A model generated the notes under the pieces. The model was given only the letters and a program-made list of their open reading frames with translations, ran no database searches and was not told the DNA's origin. A DNA stretch of 64,000 bases, taken from contig CAJJLZ010000005.1 in assembly GCA_905192745.1 (NCBI GenBank), positions 33,044 through 97,043 of the forward strand, written 5' to 3'. Source of the stretch: an uncultured Oscillospiraceae bacterium. GTDB lineage: Bacteria; Bacillota; Clostridia; Oscillospirales; Acutalibacteraceae. The stretch's first letter is position 1; the number at the start of each line of letters is the position of its first letter. The translations under genes and the position numbers were made by a program. Shown one piece after another: positions 51,252-59,483 of the stretch.

Positions 51252-52370
51252 ATGGCGAAACAGGAGCAGGTCAAGAAAAAAACATCGATCGGCGGACAGG
51301 CGCTGATCGAAGGCATCATGATGCGCGGGCCGGAAAAAACTTCGATGGCCGTGCGGCATGTGTCCGGCGAAATCGTCACGGAGGAATGGGTGACTACCGG
51401 CCAGAACCGGGCAAAGATATGGAAGCTTCCGCTTTTCCGCGGGGTATATAATTTTATCGATTCCATGATCTTCGGATACCGCTGCCTGATGCGTTCCGCC
51501 GAGTTGGCGGGGCTGGAGGACGACGACGGAGAAAAGAAGGAAAAAGCGAAGGAAACGGAAGCAGCGGCGGAAACAGCCGCGTCGCCGGAGACTCCCGGCG
51601 CGGAGGTTCCCCTTTCCGTTGAGACGGAAACCGTTGTCTCCGCCGGTGAGGAGCCCCCGGCGGAGCCGGAGCCGGAAGAAAAGTGCGGAAAAGACGACGC
51701 GGAGAAAAAAGAGGGGAAAGAAGAAGGCTTTTGGGAGAAATTCGGAATGACCCTGCTGATGGTGCTCAGTTCGGTGCTGGGCGTCGTGCTGGCGATCGGC
51801 CTTTTTATTTATCTTCCGGCGCTGCTGTTCAACCTGTTGACAAAGCCGTTCCCCGCGCTGAACCATCAGGTCTGGCGGGCAATTTTTGAGGGTGTGCTCC
51901 GCATTGCTCTTTTTGTGGGGTATATTGCCGCCGTTTCTCTGATGAAGGATATCCGGCGGGTGTTTCAGTTTCATGGGGCGGAACATAAATGCATCTTCTG
52001 CTATGAAAAAGGCCTGCCGCTGACGGTGGAGAATGTACGCCGGCAGATTCGCTTTCATCCCCGCTGCGGTACTTCCTTTATGATCCTGATGCTGATTGTC
52101 GGCATTGTGATTTCCATGTTTATCACCGTGACAAATCCCGTTCTGCGTACCGGCATCAAGCTGCTGACCATTCCGCTGGTGGTGGGAATCGGGTACGAGC
52201 TGATTAAATTGGCCGGCCGGTCGGATGCGCTGATCGTCCGGATTATTTCCGCGCCGGGTCTGTGGCTCCAGCGGGTAACCACAAAGGAGCCGACCGACGA
52301 TATGATCGAGGTGGCGATCACTGCGCTGAATATGGTAATCCCGGAGGATCCGGAGGCCGATCGCCTGTAA
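51252..52370 (+). CDS. yqhQ: YqhQ-family DUF1385 membrane protein
   Basis: Conserved DUF1385 motifs: SIGGQALIEGIMMRGP at the N-terminus, FHGAEHKCIFCYE in the middle and RFHPRCGTSFMI with several membrane helices after it. The length of 372 aa includes an acidic, low-complexity insertion (about 85-160) that is longer than usual. Location just before prmC is the conserved Firmicute order. The molecular role of the family is not established. Confidence 0.9.
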   Translation: MAKQEQVKKKTSIGGQALIEGIMMRGPEKTSMAVRHVSGEIVTEEWVTTGQNRAKIWKLPLFRGVYNFIDSMIFGYRCLMRSAELAGLEDDDGEKKEKAKETEAAAETAASPETPGAEVPLSVETETVVSAGEEPPAEPEPEEKCGKDDAEKKEGKEEGFWEKFGMTLLMVLSSVLGVVLAIGLFIYLPALLFNLLTKPFPALNHQVWRAIFEGVLRIALFVGYIAAVSLMKDIRRVFQFHGAEHKCIFCYEKGLPLTVENVRRQIRFHPRCGTSFMILMLIVGIVISMFITVTNPVLRTGIKLLTIPLVVGIGYELIKLAGRSDALIVRIISAPGLWLQRVTTKEPTDDMIEVAITALNMVIPEDPEADRL

Positions 52371-52382
52371 ACAGTATACCTA

Positions 52383-52416
52383 AAAAAGGCGGTAAGCGCA
52401 GGCTTGCCGCCTTTTT
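52383..52416 (+). terminator. Terminator or attenuator between yqhQ and prmC
   Basis: AAAAAGGCGG-T-AAGC pairs with GCTT-G-CCGCCTTTTT, 13 nt past the yqhQ stop and 39 nt ahead of prmC. Since prmC has no obvious promoter of its own, partial read-through is likely. Confidence 0.8.
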
Positions 52417-52454
52417 ACGGGACGTTGATAAAAAAAGAAAGGGAGGATGCGGCG

Positions 52455-53318
52455 ATGACTCTCCGCGCCTTATACGACGCGCTCCGCGGCCGGCTGAAGG
52501 AAGGCGGAGTGGAAGCGGCCGCTTTCGAAGCGGATTGTCTGCTGGAGCACTTCGCCGGTCTCGGACGGGGGACACGTCCTCTTCACGGCGGGGAGGAGGT
52601 ATCGGAAACAACCGTCCGGGAAGCGTTGGATGCGGCGGCGAGACGGACTCAGGGGGAGCCGCTCCAGTATCTGCTGGGGGAGTGGGATTTCCTCGATCTC
52701 ACCCTCGAAGTGGGGGAGGGGGTGTTGATTCCCCGCCCCGATACCGAACTGTTGTGTGAAACGGCGGCGGACTGGCTGCGGAATACGCTTCTTCCGGATT
52801 CCCCGTCCTTTGCAACGGTATTGGATCTGTGCGCCGGTTCGGGCTGTGTGGCGCTGGGAACGGCAAGGCTTTTCCCCGGCGCGCGGGTGACGGCGGTGGA
52901 ACTGTCGGCACAGGCGCTGCCCTATCTCCGCCGCAACTGCGCGCGGTATCCGGATTTTGACGTTACCCCGATGCGGGGAGACGTGCTGAATGACGCGCCG
53001 GCTTTCCCGGACGGCTGGACGGCCATTCTGTCCAACCCGCCGTATATTCCCGCCGCCGACCTGTCCGGCCTGATGCCGGAGGTGCAGAGGGAGCCCCGTT
53101 TGGCGCTGGACGGCGGCGGGGACGGGATGACCTTCTACCGTGTGATCGCGGAGAAATGGACAAAAAAGCTCGCTCCGGGCGGTTTCTGCGCGGTGGAGGT
53201 GGGGATCGGGCAGGCGGCGGCGGTCGCGGCCCTGTTTCGGAACGCGGGTTTAACCGGTATTTCAGTTTTCCGCGATCTCGGCGGAATCGAGCGGGTGGTG
53301 GCCGGACGAAAGCAATGA
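52455..53318 (+). CDS. prmC: Release factor glutamine methyltransferase PrmC
   Basis: Methylates the Gln of the GGQ motif in peptide-chain release factors using SAM. The N-terminal helical domain (YLLGEWDFLDLTLEVGEGVLIPRPDTE, read in part) and the SAM motif LDLCAGSGCVALG are present, as is the catalytic NPPYI. The ATG at 52455 is 8 nt after GGGAGG, and 287 aa is the normal size. The frequent partner prfA is not next to it here; a small membrane-protein gene follows instead. Confidence 0.92.
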   Translation: MTLRALYDALRGRLKEGGVEAAAFEADCLLEHFAGLGRGTRPLHGGEEVSETTVREALDAAARRTQGEPLQYLLGEWDFLDLTLEVGEGVLIPRPDTELLCETAADWLRNTLLPDSPSFATVLDLCAGSGCVALGTARLFPGARVTAVELSAQALPYLRRNCARYPDFDVTPMRGDVLNDAPAFPDGWTAILSNPPYIPAADLSGLMPEVQREPRLALDGGGDGMTFYRVIAEKWTKKLAPGGFCAVEVGIGQAAAVAALFRNAGLTGISVFRDLGGIERVVAGRKQ

Positions 53319-53328
53319 AAACGGTTGT

Positions 53329-53357
53329 TTGACGGCCTTTTACGCTTATGATATAAT
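53329..53357 (+). promoter_or_regulatory. Promoter of the 70-residue membrane protein gene
   Basis: -35 TTGACG (53329-53334) and -10 TATAAT (53352-53357), 17-bp spacer, starting just after the prmC stop. Confidence 0.8.
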
Positions 53358-53416
53358 GGCAGCAAAAAGCAGACGCGCAAACGGAAGATATCGCAGCGAA
53401 AGAGGGAGTACGGCGT

Positions 53417-53629
53417 ATGGAAATAGTCTGGGGAGTCGTATTGAGCATCATTGCCCTGTATATCTTGTATCTGCTTATTCGCGGCGCGGTGCGCAGCGGT
53501 GTAAAAGAGGCGTACCGTGAATTAAAGCAGGAGGAAAGGGCCGCCAGAGCGGCTGAGGAGACACAGACCGCCGCGGCCTCGCAGGACACGGAGGCGTTCA
53601 TGGAGAGAATAAACGGCTCTGACCAATAA
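53417..53629 (+). CDS. 70-residue single-TM small protein
   Basis: An N-terminal helix (VWGVVLSIIALYILYLLIRG) spans the membrane. A charged helical tail rich in Glu, Arg and Ala follows and ends at NGSDQ. A consensus promoter, a GGGAGT-like site and a strong terminator frame it as a monocistronic gene. It resembles small clostridial proteins annotated only as DUFs; the function is unknown. Confidence 0.75.
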   Translation: MEIVWGVVLSIIALYILYLLIRGAVRSGVKEAYRELKQEERAARAAEETQTAAASQDTEAFMERINGSDQ

Positions 53630-53646
53630 AAAACGGTTATTTTTAC

Positions 53647-53684
53647 AAAAACGGTCCCGGACATATTGTCCGGGACCGTTTTTT
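53647..53684. terminator. Strong bidirectional terminator
   Basis: AAAAACGGTCCCGGACA and its complement ending in TTTTTT form a 17-bp stem with a 3-nt loop, between the small membrane-protein gene (+) and the DUF3825 gene (-). Confidence 0.92.
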
Positions 53685-53794
53685 ACCTGTACGGCGCGGT
53701 CTTTGTTTTTCCCTAAAGCGCGGAAAAACGAACGGACCGCCGAGTTTACTTCTCCAAGAGAGCCGTTTATCCGCTTATCTCCCCGGGAGAAAGA

Positions 53795-55057
53795 TTACCT
53801 TCCGTCGTCCGCTTTCTGGGCGAAGATCTTGGTTGCGTCCAGCCAGAAGCCATCCGGACGCGCGATCAGCCGCGCATTCTGATAGGCCATGTCCAGAGTC
53901 AGGATGGTGGTGCCGATATACTGCCCATGCACCAGCTCAATACTGAGCGCGACGGTCGGCGGAAGTACTTCCTTGTATTCCCCTTTCCGGATTTCCTGCA
54001 CGCCCTCGAGATAAATCGGCATCAGGAACTGCAGCTTGCCGGTAGCGGGCCAAAACTGCGGCGCAACCAGTTTATAATTGCGTTTGGACAGCTCCAGCGA
54101 CGCTTTCAGCGCCCCTTCGAACATCTGGCGACAGCGGGCGACGTCCTGCGAATTTTCAAAATTGAACTTGACCGAGGGGTCGCGCAGTCCGTCGTTGATC
54201 CGCTTCATATTGTCGATGAAGATGTGTTCGTCCGCAATGTTGATGCCGCCGGGACGCTGGGCGGTTTCCCAGTTGAAAAGCAGGTCGCCCGGATTTTCAT
54301 AAAACGTCGCGACCGGCAGCGGTGCGTTGCGGGAGTAGTTGCAGAATACCCGGTTGCTGGATTTGTAAATCTCCGGGTTCCGGTATTCCTGCCGGAAAAG
54401 CGCGTCCTTGGCCGAATCCTTCACGATATCGCAGACCAGAAACAGCTCGTTGAAGGAGGCGTCGATCAAACCGGTGTTGAACAGTAGCTTTTCCTCTTCC
54501 TCATTGACGAAGGTTTTGCGCTGATGAACCAGCTGGAAATAGGTGTTTTCCAGATAGTTTTTCAGGATCGGGTGGCTGACCTTGGACGTGTAATTGGAAA
54601 ACGTCCAGTTTTCATACAGCGCTTCTTCCGCGAGCCGGGAAAGCAGGGCGTTCATGTCTTCGATGCTGTCGAAAACAATGTCCCCGATATGCCAGCGGCT
54701 GGTGCGGGAACGAACGGTGTCGCGTAGCATGGTTTCCCGTTCCATGAACAGCCCGTAATAGGCCTTCGGGTTCTCTTCATCCCGGCGTGTATTTTTTAAG
54801 GTATACGCAAAGATGCGTTCCTGTCCGTGCTGAAAGCGGAAGCCGGTGTCGAACGCGTACAGGGTGTTCCCCGAACGGTTCCGGCTGCTGCATTTATAGG
54901 TCAGAAAACGGTTTTTTGAAAACGTGCGGTCGATCACCTGATCCAGATGCTGCTTCGCGTCCTTGATGGTCATCCCGCCCGCCATCTGCACAAACTGGAA
55001 GATGGAGCGCTCGTATTCCTCGTTGGAGTTGAAGCTGATATAGTCGTGTATACTCAT
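53795..55057 (-). CDS. DUF3825-domain protein
   Basis: A 420-residue soluble protein whose central and C-terminal parts fit DUF3825: ALYENWTFSNYTSKVSHPIL, KNYLENTYFQLVHQ, LLFNTGLIDASFNELFLVCD and ATFYENPGDLLFNWE. DUF3825 domains are often found with OST-HTH/LOTUS modules and are suspected of RNA-related roles; no such module is seen here. The ATG at 55057 follows AAAGGAGGTGAA. It starts 45 nt after the trpS stop and may be co-transcribed. Confidence 0.7.
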   Translation of the reverse strand: MSIHDYISFNSNEEYERSIFQFVQMAGGMTIKDAKQHLDQVIDRTFSKNRFLTYKCSSRNRSGNTLYAFDTGFRFQHGQERIFAYTLKNTRRDEENPKAYYGLFMERETMLRDTVRSRTSRWHIGDIVFDSIEDMNALLSRLAEEALYENWTFSNYTSKVSHPILKNYLENTYFQLVHQRKTFVNEEEEKLLFNTGLIDASFNELFLVCDIVKDSAKDALFRQEYRNPEIYKSSNRVFCNYSRNAPLPVATFYENPGDLLFNWETAQRPGGINIADEHIFIDNMKRINDGLRDPSVKFNFENSQDVARCRQMFEGALKASLELSKRNYKLVAPQFWPATGKLQFLMPIYLEGVQEIRKGEYKEVLPPTVALSIELVHGQYIGTTILTLDMAYQNARLIARPDGFWLDATKIFAQKADDGR

Positions 55058-55102
55058 GATTTCACCTCCTTTCAAAAAGCCCATCAGACGGTCGTTTTGC
55101 AT

Positions 55103-56119
55103 TTATACCTGCACAAACCCCATCTTCTTTTTTGCCTTGAACAGGGTGCGGCCGGCGACGGCGGAGGCGCGTTCCGCGCCCTGCTTCATCAGCGCTTCGA
55201 GCTGCGCTTTGTCCTTCATATACTCGTCGAACCGCTGTTGGATCGGGCGGAGCTCTTCGATCACGGCTTCCGCGACCGCGGTCTTGAAATCGCCGTAGCC
55301 CCGGCCCTCGAATTCGGCGGTAATCTCGTCCAGCGTTTTGCCGGTGGTTGCAGCATAAATCTCCATCAGGTTGTTCACGCCGTCCTTGCCCTCGGCATAA
55401 TGGACGCTGGCCTCGCTGTCGGTGACGGCCCGCTTGAATTTCCGCAGGATGGTGTCCGGGTCATCCTTCAGGGAGATGTAGGCGTTGACGTTTTCATCCG
55501 ATTTGGACATTTTTTTGGTCGGCTCCTGCAGGGAACGCACCCGGGCCCCGCTCTTCATGATATACGGCTCGGGGACGGTGAAGGTGTTCCCGTACAGGTT
55601 GTTGAAGCGCAGGGCGATGTCGCGGGTCAGCTCGCAGTGCTGCTTCTGGTCCGCGCCCACCGGCACATAATCCGGCTGATACAGCAGGATATCCGCCGCC
55701 ATCAGGGAGGGGTAGGCGAACAGGCCGAGGTTGATGTTGTCGGCGTGCTTCTGCGCCTTGTCCTTGAACTGGGTCATACGGGAAAGCTCCCCAAACTGGG
55801 TGTGGCAGGAGAGCAGCCAGGCCAGCTCCGCGTGGGCGGGGACCTGCGACTGCACGAACAGCAGGTTTTTCTCCGGGTCCAGCCCGATGGCCAGCAGCAG
55901 GGCGAACATTTCGTTGATCTGACGGCGGAATTTGGCCGGCTCCTGCCGCACGGTGATGGCGTGCAGATCGGCCACCGCGAACGCGCAGTCAAATTCATCC
56001 TGCATCCCGACCCAGTTGCGCATCGCGCCGAGGTAGTTGCCCAGCGTGGGGATGCCGGAGGGCTGGATACAGCTCAGCGCCCGCTTTTTGCGGGGCAAGG
56101 TATTTTCATTATTCTCCAT
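55103..56119 (-). CDS. trpS: Tryptophan--tRNA ligase
   Basis: Class I aminoacyl-tRNA synthetase of 338 aa. The HIGH-type motif is PSGIPTLGNYLGA and the KMSKS motif is KKMSKSDEN. The Trp-pocket region LMAADILLYQPDYVPVGADQ is intact. Start ATG 56119 follows AAAGGATGATC. No T-box leader is visible, although Firmicute trpS genes often have one. It follows the aminotransferase gene by 77 nt and may share its transcript. Confidence 0.93.
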   Translation of the reverse strand: MENNENTLPRKKRALSCIQPSGIPTLGNYLGAMRNWVGMQDEFDCAFAVADLHAITVRQEPAKFRRQINEMFALLLAIGLDPEKNLLFVQSQVPAHAELAWLLSCHTQFGELSRMTQFKDKAQKHADNINLGLFAYPSLMAADILLYQPDYVPVGADQKQHCELTRDIALRFNNLYGNTFTVPEPYIMKSGARVRSLQEPTKKMSKSDENVNAYISLKDDPDTILRKFKRAVTDSEASVHYAEGKDGVNNLMEIYAATTGKTLDEITAEFEGRGYGDFKTAVAEAVIEELRPIQQRFDEYMKDKAQLEALMKQGAERASAVAGRTLFKAKKKMGFVQV

Positions 56120-56196
56120 GGGAGATCATCCTTTCGGGATAGAGTTGAATACGTTAAATACGTTAAACAGTGTTAAAAAGTCAGAACATCAGGCTG

Positions 56197-57396
56197 TTAG
56201 CCATTAATATAGCTTTTCGCGAATTCGCCCAGCTTCCGGACCCCGCGCTCCATCGCCTCGTTGCTCGGGGTGGAGAAGTTGATCCGGAAGGACTGGCAGG
56301 GATCGGTTTCATGGGGCATGAAGGCGTTGCCGGGCACCACGGCGACCTTGTGTTCCTTTACTGCCAGGGTGCAGAATTCCGGCATATTCACCCCTTCGGG
56401 CAGGTGGCACCAGATGAACAGGCCGCCTTCGATTTTATCATAGGTGATGCCGGCCGGGACAAGGTGCTGCTCAATCAGCTCGATCATCTTCTCCGCCTTG
56501 GCGCGGTAGAGGGTGCGGAGTCCCTCCAGATGGGCTTCGTAATCGTAGCTGCCCATAAACTCGTCGCAGACGATCTGGGACCAGATGTTGGTGTGGACGT
56601 CCTCGCCCTGCTTGCAGACGATCATCTTCTGCAGCAGCTTCTGCGGGGCGATGGCATAGCCGACCCGCATACCGGGCGAGATCACCTTGGAGAAGGTACC
56701 GGCGTACAGCACCAGCCCCTCGTCGTCCAGCGTCTTGATGGCGGGCACGTTTTCGCCCGTGTACCGCAGATCGCCGTAGGGGTTGTCTTCCGCCACCAGA
56801 ATGCCGTATTCTTTCGCCAGCGCATACACCCGGCGGCGCTTGTCCATACTCATGGTGATGCCGGCCGGATTCTGGAAGTTCGGAATGGTATAGAGGAATT
56901 TCGCGTTCGGGTTCGCCTTCATGGCCGCCTCCAGCGCCTCCACGTCGATGCCGTCGCTCTGCAGCGGCACGCCGACCAGCTTCGCCCCCACCGAGCGGAA
57001 GGAATTCAGCGCCCCCACAAAGCTCGGCGCCTCGCAGAGCACCACGTCGCCGGGGTTAATCAGAGCCTTGGCCAGCAGCTCCAGCGCCTGCTGGGCTCCG
57101 GAGGTTATCAGCAGCTCGTCAAAATCGCGGCCTGCCCCGTGCTTTTCCTTCATATATGTTTTCAGGCGGCTGCGCAAAGGGGCGTAGCCTTCGGTCGTGC
57201 TGTACTGCAGCGCGTCCACCGCCCGCTCGGCGAGCACGCGGGAGGAAATCTCCCGGATCGCCTCCACCGGGAAGGCGTCGGGCGCCGGATTCCCGGCGGA
57301 CAGGGAGACAACCTCCGGATCGGCGGAATACTTCAGTATTTCACGGATAGCCGAGGGATTCAGGTGAACGATCTGGTTGGCGAAACGATACTCCAT
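56197..57396 (-). CDS. PLP-dependent class I/II aminotransferase
   Basis: A fold-type I aminotransferase of 399 aa. The PLP lysine lies in AGTFSKVISPGMRVGY. Other landmarks are LSAGNPAPDAFP, YSTTEGYAPLRSRL, ITSGAQQALELLAKALI, PNFQNPAGITMS and the substrate Arg in FRINFSTPS. The pattern matches the 2-aminoadipate/aromatic aminotransferase group (LysN-like, MocR-related without HTH). The exact substrate is not determinable. ATG 57396 follows GGAGA; the promoter faces gltX. Confidence 0.88.
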   Translation of the reverse strand: MEYRFANQIVHLNPSAIREILKYSADPEVVSLSAGNPAPDAFPVEAIREISSRVLAERAVDALQYSTTEGYAPLRSRLKTYMKEKHGAGRDFDELLITSGAQQALELLAKALINPGDVVLCEAPSFVGALNSFRSVGAKLVGVPLQSDGIDVEALEAAMKANPNAKFLYTIPNFQNPAGITMSMDKRRRVYALAKEYGILVAEDNPYGDLRYTGENVPAIKTLDDEGLVLYAGTFSKVISPGMRVGYAIAPQKLLQKMIVCKQGEDVHTNIWSQIVCDEFMGSYDYEAHLEGLRTLYRAKAEKMIELIEQHLVPAGITYDKIEGGLFIWCHLPEGVNMPEFCTLAVKEHKVAVVPGNAFMPHETDPCQSFRINFSTPSNEAMERGVRKLGEFAKSYING

Positions 57397-57596
57397 AACA
57401 ATCTCCATTCTTTCTCTTTGCAAATCCTGCCTGTCGGCAATGGACGCGGTTTCGGCTTTGCCGGCGGCCGGCGAAAGCTTCCGGCGGCGGAAGGGAGGAA
57501 CGGCCTGCCCCTTCTGACGCGAGGAAAGCTTTAACGATTATAGTACGGCAGCGCCGCCCGGACGAATTTGGCGCTGCTAAGGACATTACATCATTA

Positions 57597-57626
57597 ATCA
57601 TACCACACCTGTGTTGACAATTTCAA
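57597..57626 (-). promoter_or_regulatory. Promoter of the aminotransferase gene, overlapping the gltX promoter
   Basis: Minus-strand -35 TTGAAA (57621-57626) and -10 TATGAT (57597-57602), 18-bp spacer. It overlaps the divergent gltX -35. A leader of about 195 nt with one GC hairpin follows. Confidence 0.6.
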
Positions 57627-57642
57627 CCGGAAACGGTAAAGT
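57614..57642 (+). promoter_or_regulatory. Promoter of gltX
   Basis: -35 TTGACA (57614-57619) and -10 TAAAGT (57637-57642), 17-bp spacer, about 110 nt before the start. Confidence 0.6.
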
Positions 57643-57754
57643 AATACTATCGTTCCGAAAGCCGAAAGGAAATTTTTCCCGGCGGACGCACGTCTGTCCG
57701 GAAAGTCGGGACGCACCGTCTGAAACAGTGGGACGGGGAAAGGCGGAAAACAAC

Positions 57755-59416
57755 ATGACTGCACAGGAAAAACTGGCGAACGCCATGTTCCCGGACGTGA
57801 CCGTCACGCCGGAGCATTTTGAAAATATGTATCCTCCGCGACAACTGAAGGAGGGCGCGCGGGTGACCCGCATCGCCCCCAGCCCGACCGGCTACCTTCA
57901 TCTCGGCGTCCTGTACTCCGCGATGGTGGATAAGCTGACCGCCGACGCGACCGGTGGAGTGTTCTATTTCCGGCTGGAGGACACCGACCAGAAGCGGGAG
58001 GTGGAAGGCGGAACGGAGGATCTTCTCCGCGGCCTGAACGCCTACGGCATCACCCCGCAGGAGGGATTTATCGCTCCCGGCGAGGTGAAGGGGAATTACG
58101 GCCCCTACCGCCAGCGGGAGCGGGCCGGCATCTATCACGTTTACGCAAAATCCCTGGTGGAGCAGGGGCTGGCCTACCCCTGCTTCTGTACCGAGGAGGC
58201 GCGGCAGGCCGCCCGGGAACAGCAGGAGAAGGCCAAGGCCCGCACCGGCTATTACGGCGAATACGCCCTCTGCCGCCGCTTTTCCGCGGAGGAGGCCCTC
58301 GCCCGGGTGGATGCCGGTGAAAGCTATGTGGTGCGGCTCCGTTCCCCCGGGAATGAAGCGAACCGCGTCAAATTCGACGACCTGATCCGCGGCACGATCG
58401 AGATGCCCGAAAACGACGAGGATATCGTATTGCTGAAATCGGACGGCATCCCCACTTACCATTTCGCCCACGCGGTGGACGACCATCTGATGCGCACCAC
58501 CCATGTGCTGCGGGGGGACGAATGGATTTCCTCCGTTCCGAAGCATCTGCAGCTCTTCCGGGTTCTGGGCTTCAAGCCGCCGAAGTACGGCCATATCAGC
58601 CCGATCATGAAGGAGGACAACGGCGGAAAGCGGAAGATTTCCAAGCGGAAGGACCCCGAAGCGGCCGTTCGGTATTTCGCGGAGCAGGGATATCCCGCCG
58701 ACAGCGTGATTGAATACCTGATGACCATCGCGTCCAGCGATTTTGAGGAATGGCGCCGCCGCAATCCGGACGCGCCCCGCAGCGCCTTTCCCTTCAACCT
58801 GAAGAAGATGAGCGCGTCCGGCGCGCTGTTCGATACCGATAAGCTGAACGATGTGAGCAAGACGGTGATTTCCCGGATGGACGCCGGCGCGGTGACCGAT
58901 GCGGTGATCGCCTGGGCCGCGGAGTATGCGCCGGAATTCCACGCTCTTCTCGTCCGGGACCGGGATTATGCCCGCGGCGTTTTCGCCATCGACCGGGGCG
59001 GGAACAAGCCCCGCAAGGATCTGGCCAAATGGGCCGACGCGCCGGACTACGCTGCTTATCTTTTCGACGAAACCTTTACCGTCTGCCCGACGGCGGCGCT
59101 GCCGGAAACCATTGCTCCGGCCGACGCAAAGGCGGTCCTTGCCGCCTACCGGAACGTATACGATCCGGCGCAGGACAAACAGGCGTGGTTCCAGACGATC
59201 AAGGAGCTTTGCCCGTCGCTGGGCTTCTGCCCCGAGGTGAAGGAGTACAAAAAGAATCCGGAGGGCTGGAAAGGCCATGCCGGAGATGTCAGCACCATCC
59301 TGCGGGTGGCGGTGACCGGGCGGACCAATACGCCCGACCTGTGCAGCATCATGCAGCTGCTGGGGAAGGCGCGGGTACTGGCCCGCATCGGCCGCGCGGC
59401 GGAAGAACTGGTTTGA
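57755..59416 (+). CDS. gltX: Glutamate--tRNA ligase
   Basis: Class I synthetase of 553 aa charging tRNA-Glu. The HIGH motif is PSPTGYLHLG, the KMSKS equivalent is KRKISKRKD and the glutamate-binding RLEDTDQKR is present. The anticodon-binding C-terminal half is longer than in short GluRS forms. Because glnS follows directly, this enzyme is probably discriminating. The ATG at 57755 is chosen because the conserved start region follows it; the upstream frame is open but lacks a site. Confidence 0.92.
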   Translation: MTAQEKLANAMFPDVTVTPEHFENMYPPRQLKEGARVTRIAPSPTGYLHLGVLYSAMVDKLTADATGGVFYFRLEDTDQKREVEGGTEDLLRGLNAYGITPQEGFIAPGEVKGNYGPYRQRERAGIYHVYAKSLVEQGLAYPCFCTEEARQAAREQQEKAKARTGYYGEYALCRRFSAEEALARVDAGESYVVRLRSPGNEANRVKFDDLIRGTIEMPENDEDIVLLKSDGIPTYHFAHAVDDHLMRTTHVLRGDEWISSVPKHLQLFRVLGFKPPKYGHISPIMKEDNGGKRKISKRKDPEAAVRYFAEQGYPADSVIEYLMTIASSDFEEWRRRNPDAPRSAFPFNLKKMSASGALFDTDKLNDVSKTVISRMDAGAVTDAVIAWAAEYAPEFHALLVRDRDYARGVFAIDRGGNKPRKDLAKWADAPDYAAYLFDETFTVCPTAALPETIAPADAKAVLAAYRNVYDPAQDKQAWFQTIKELCPSLGFCPEVKEYKKNPEGWKGHAGDVSTILRVAVTGRTNTPDLCSIMQLLGKARVLARIGRAAEELV

Positions 59417-59483
59417 GGCTTGCCGGCTTCAACGGCTAAGAAAGTAAGCAGGCAACGTAAAAAATAAAGGATAGGGGATTACC

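Noticed and set aside
56120..56196. T-box leader for trpS
   Set aside because: The interval is only 77 nt and has no specifier loop or TGGNACCGCG-like box; only a duplicated ATACGTTAA motif is seen.
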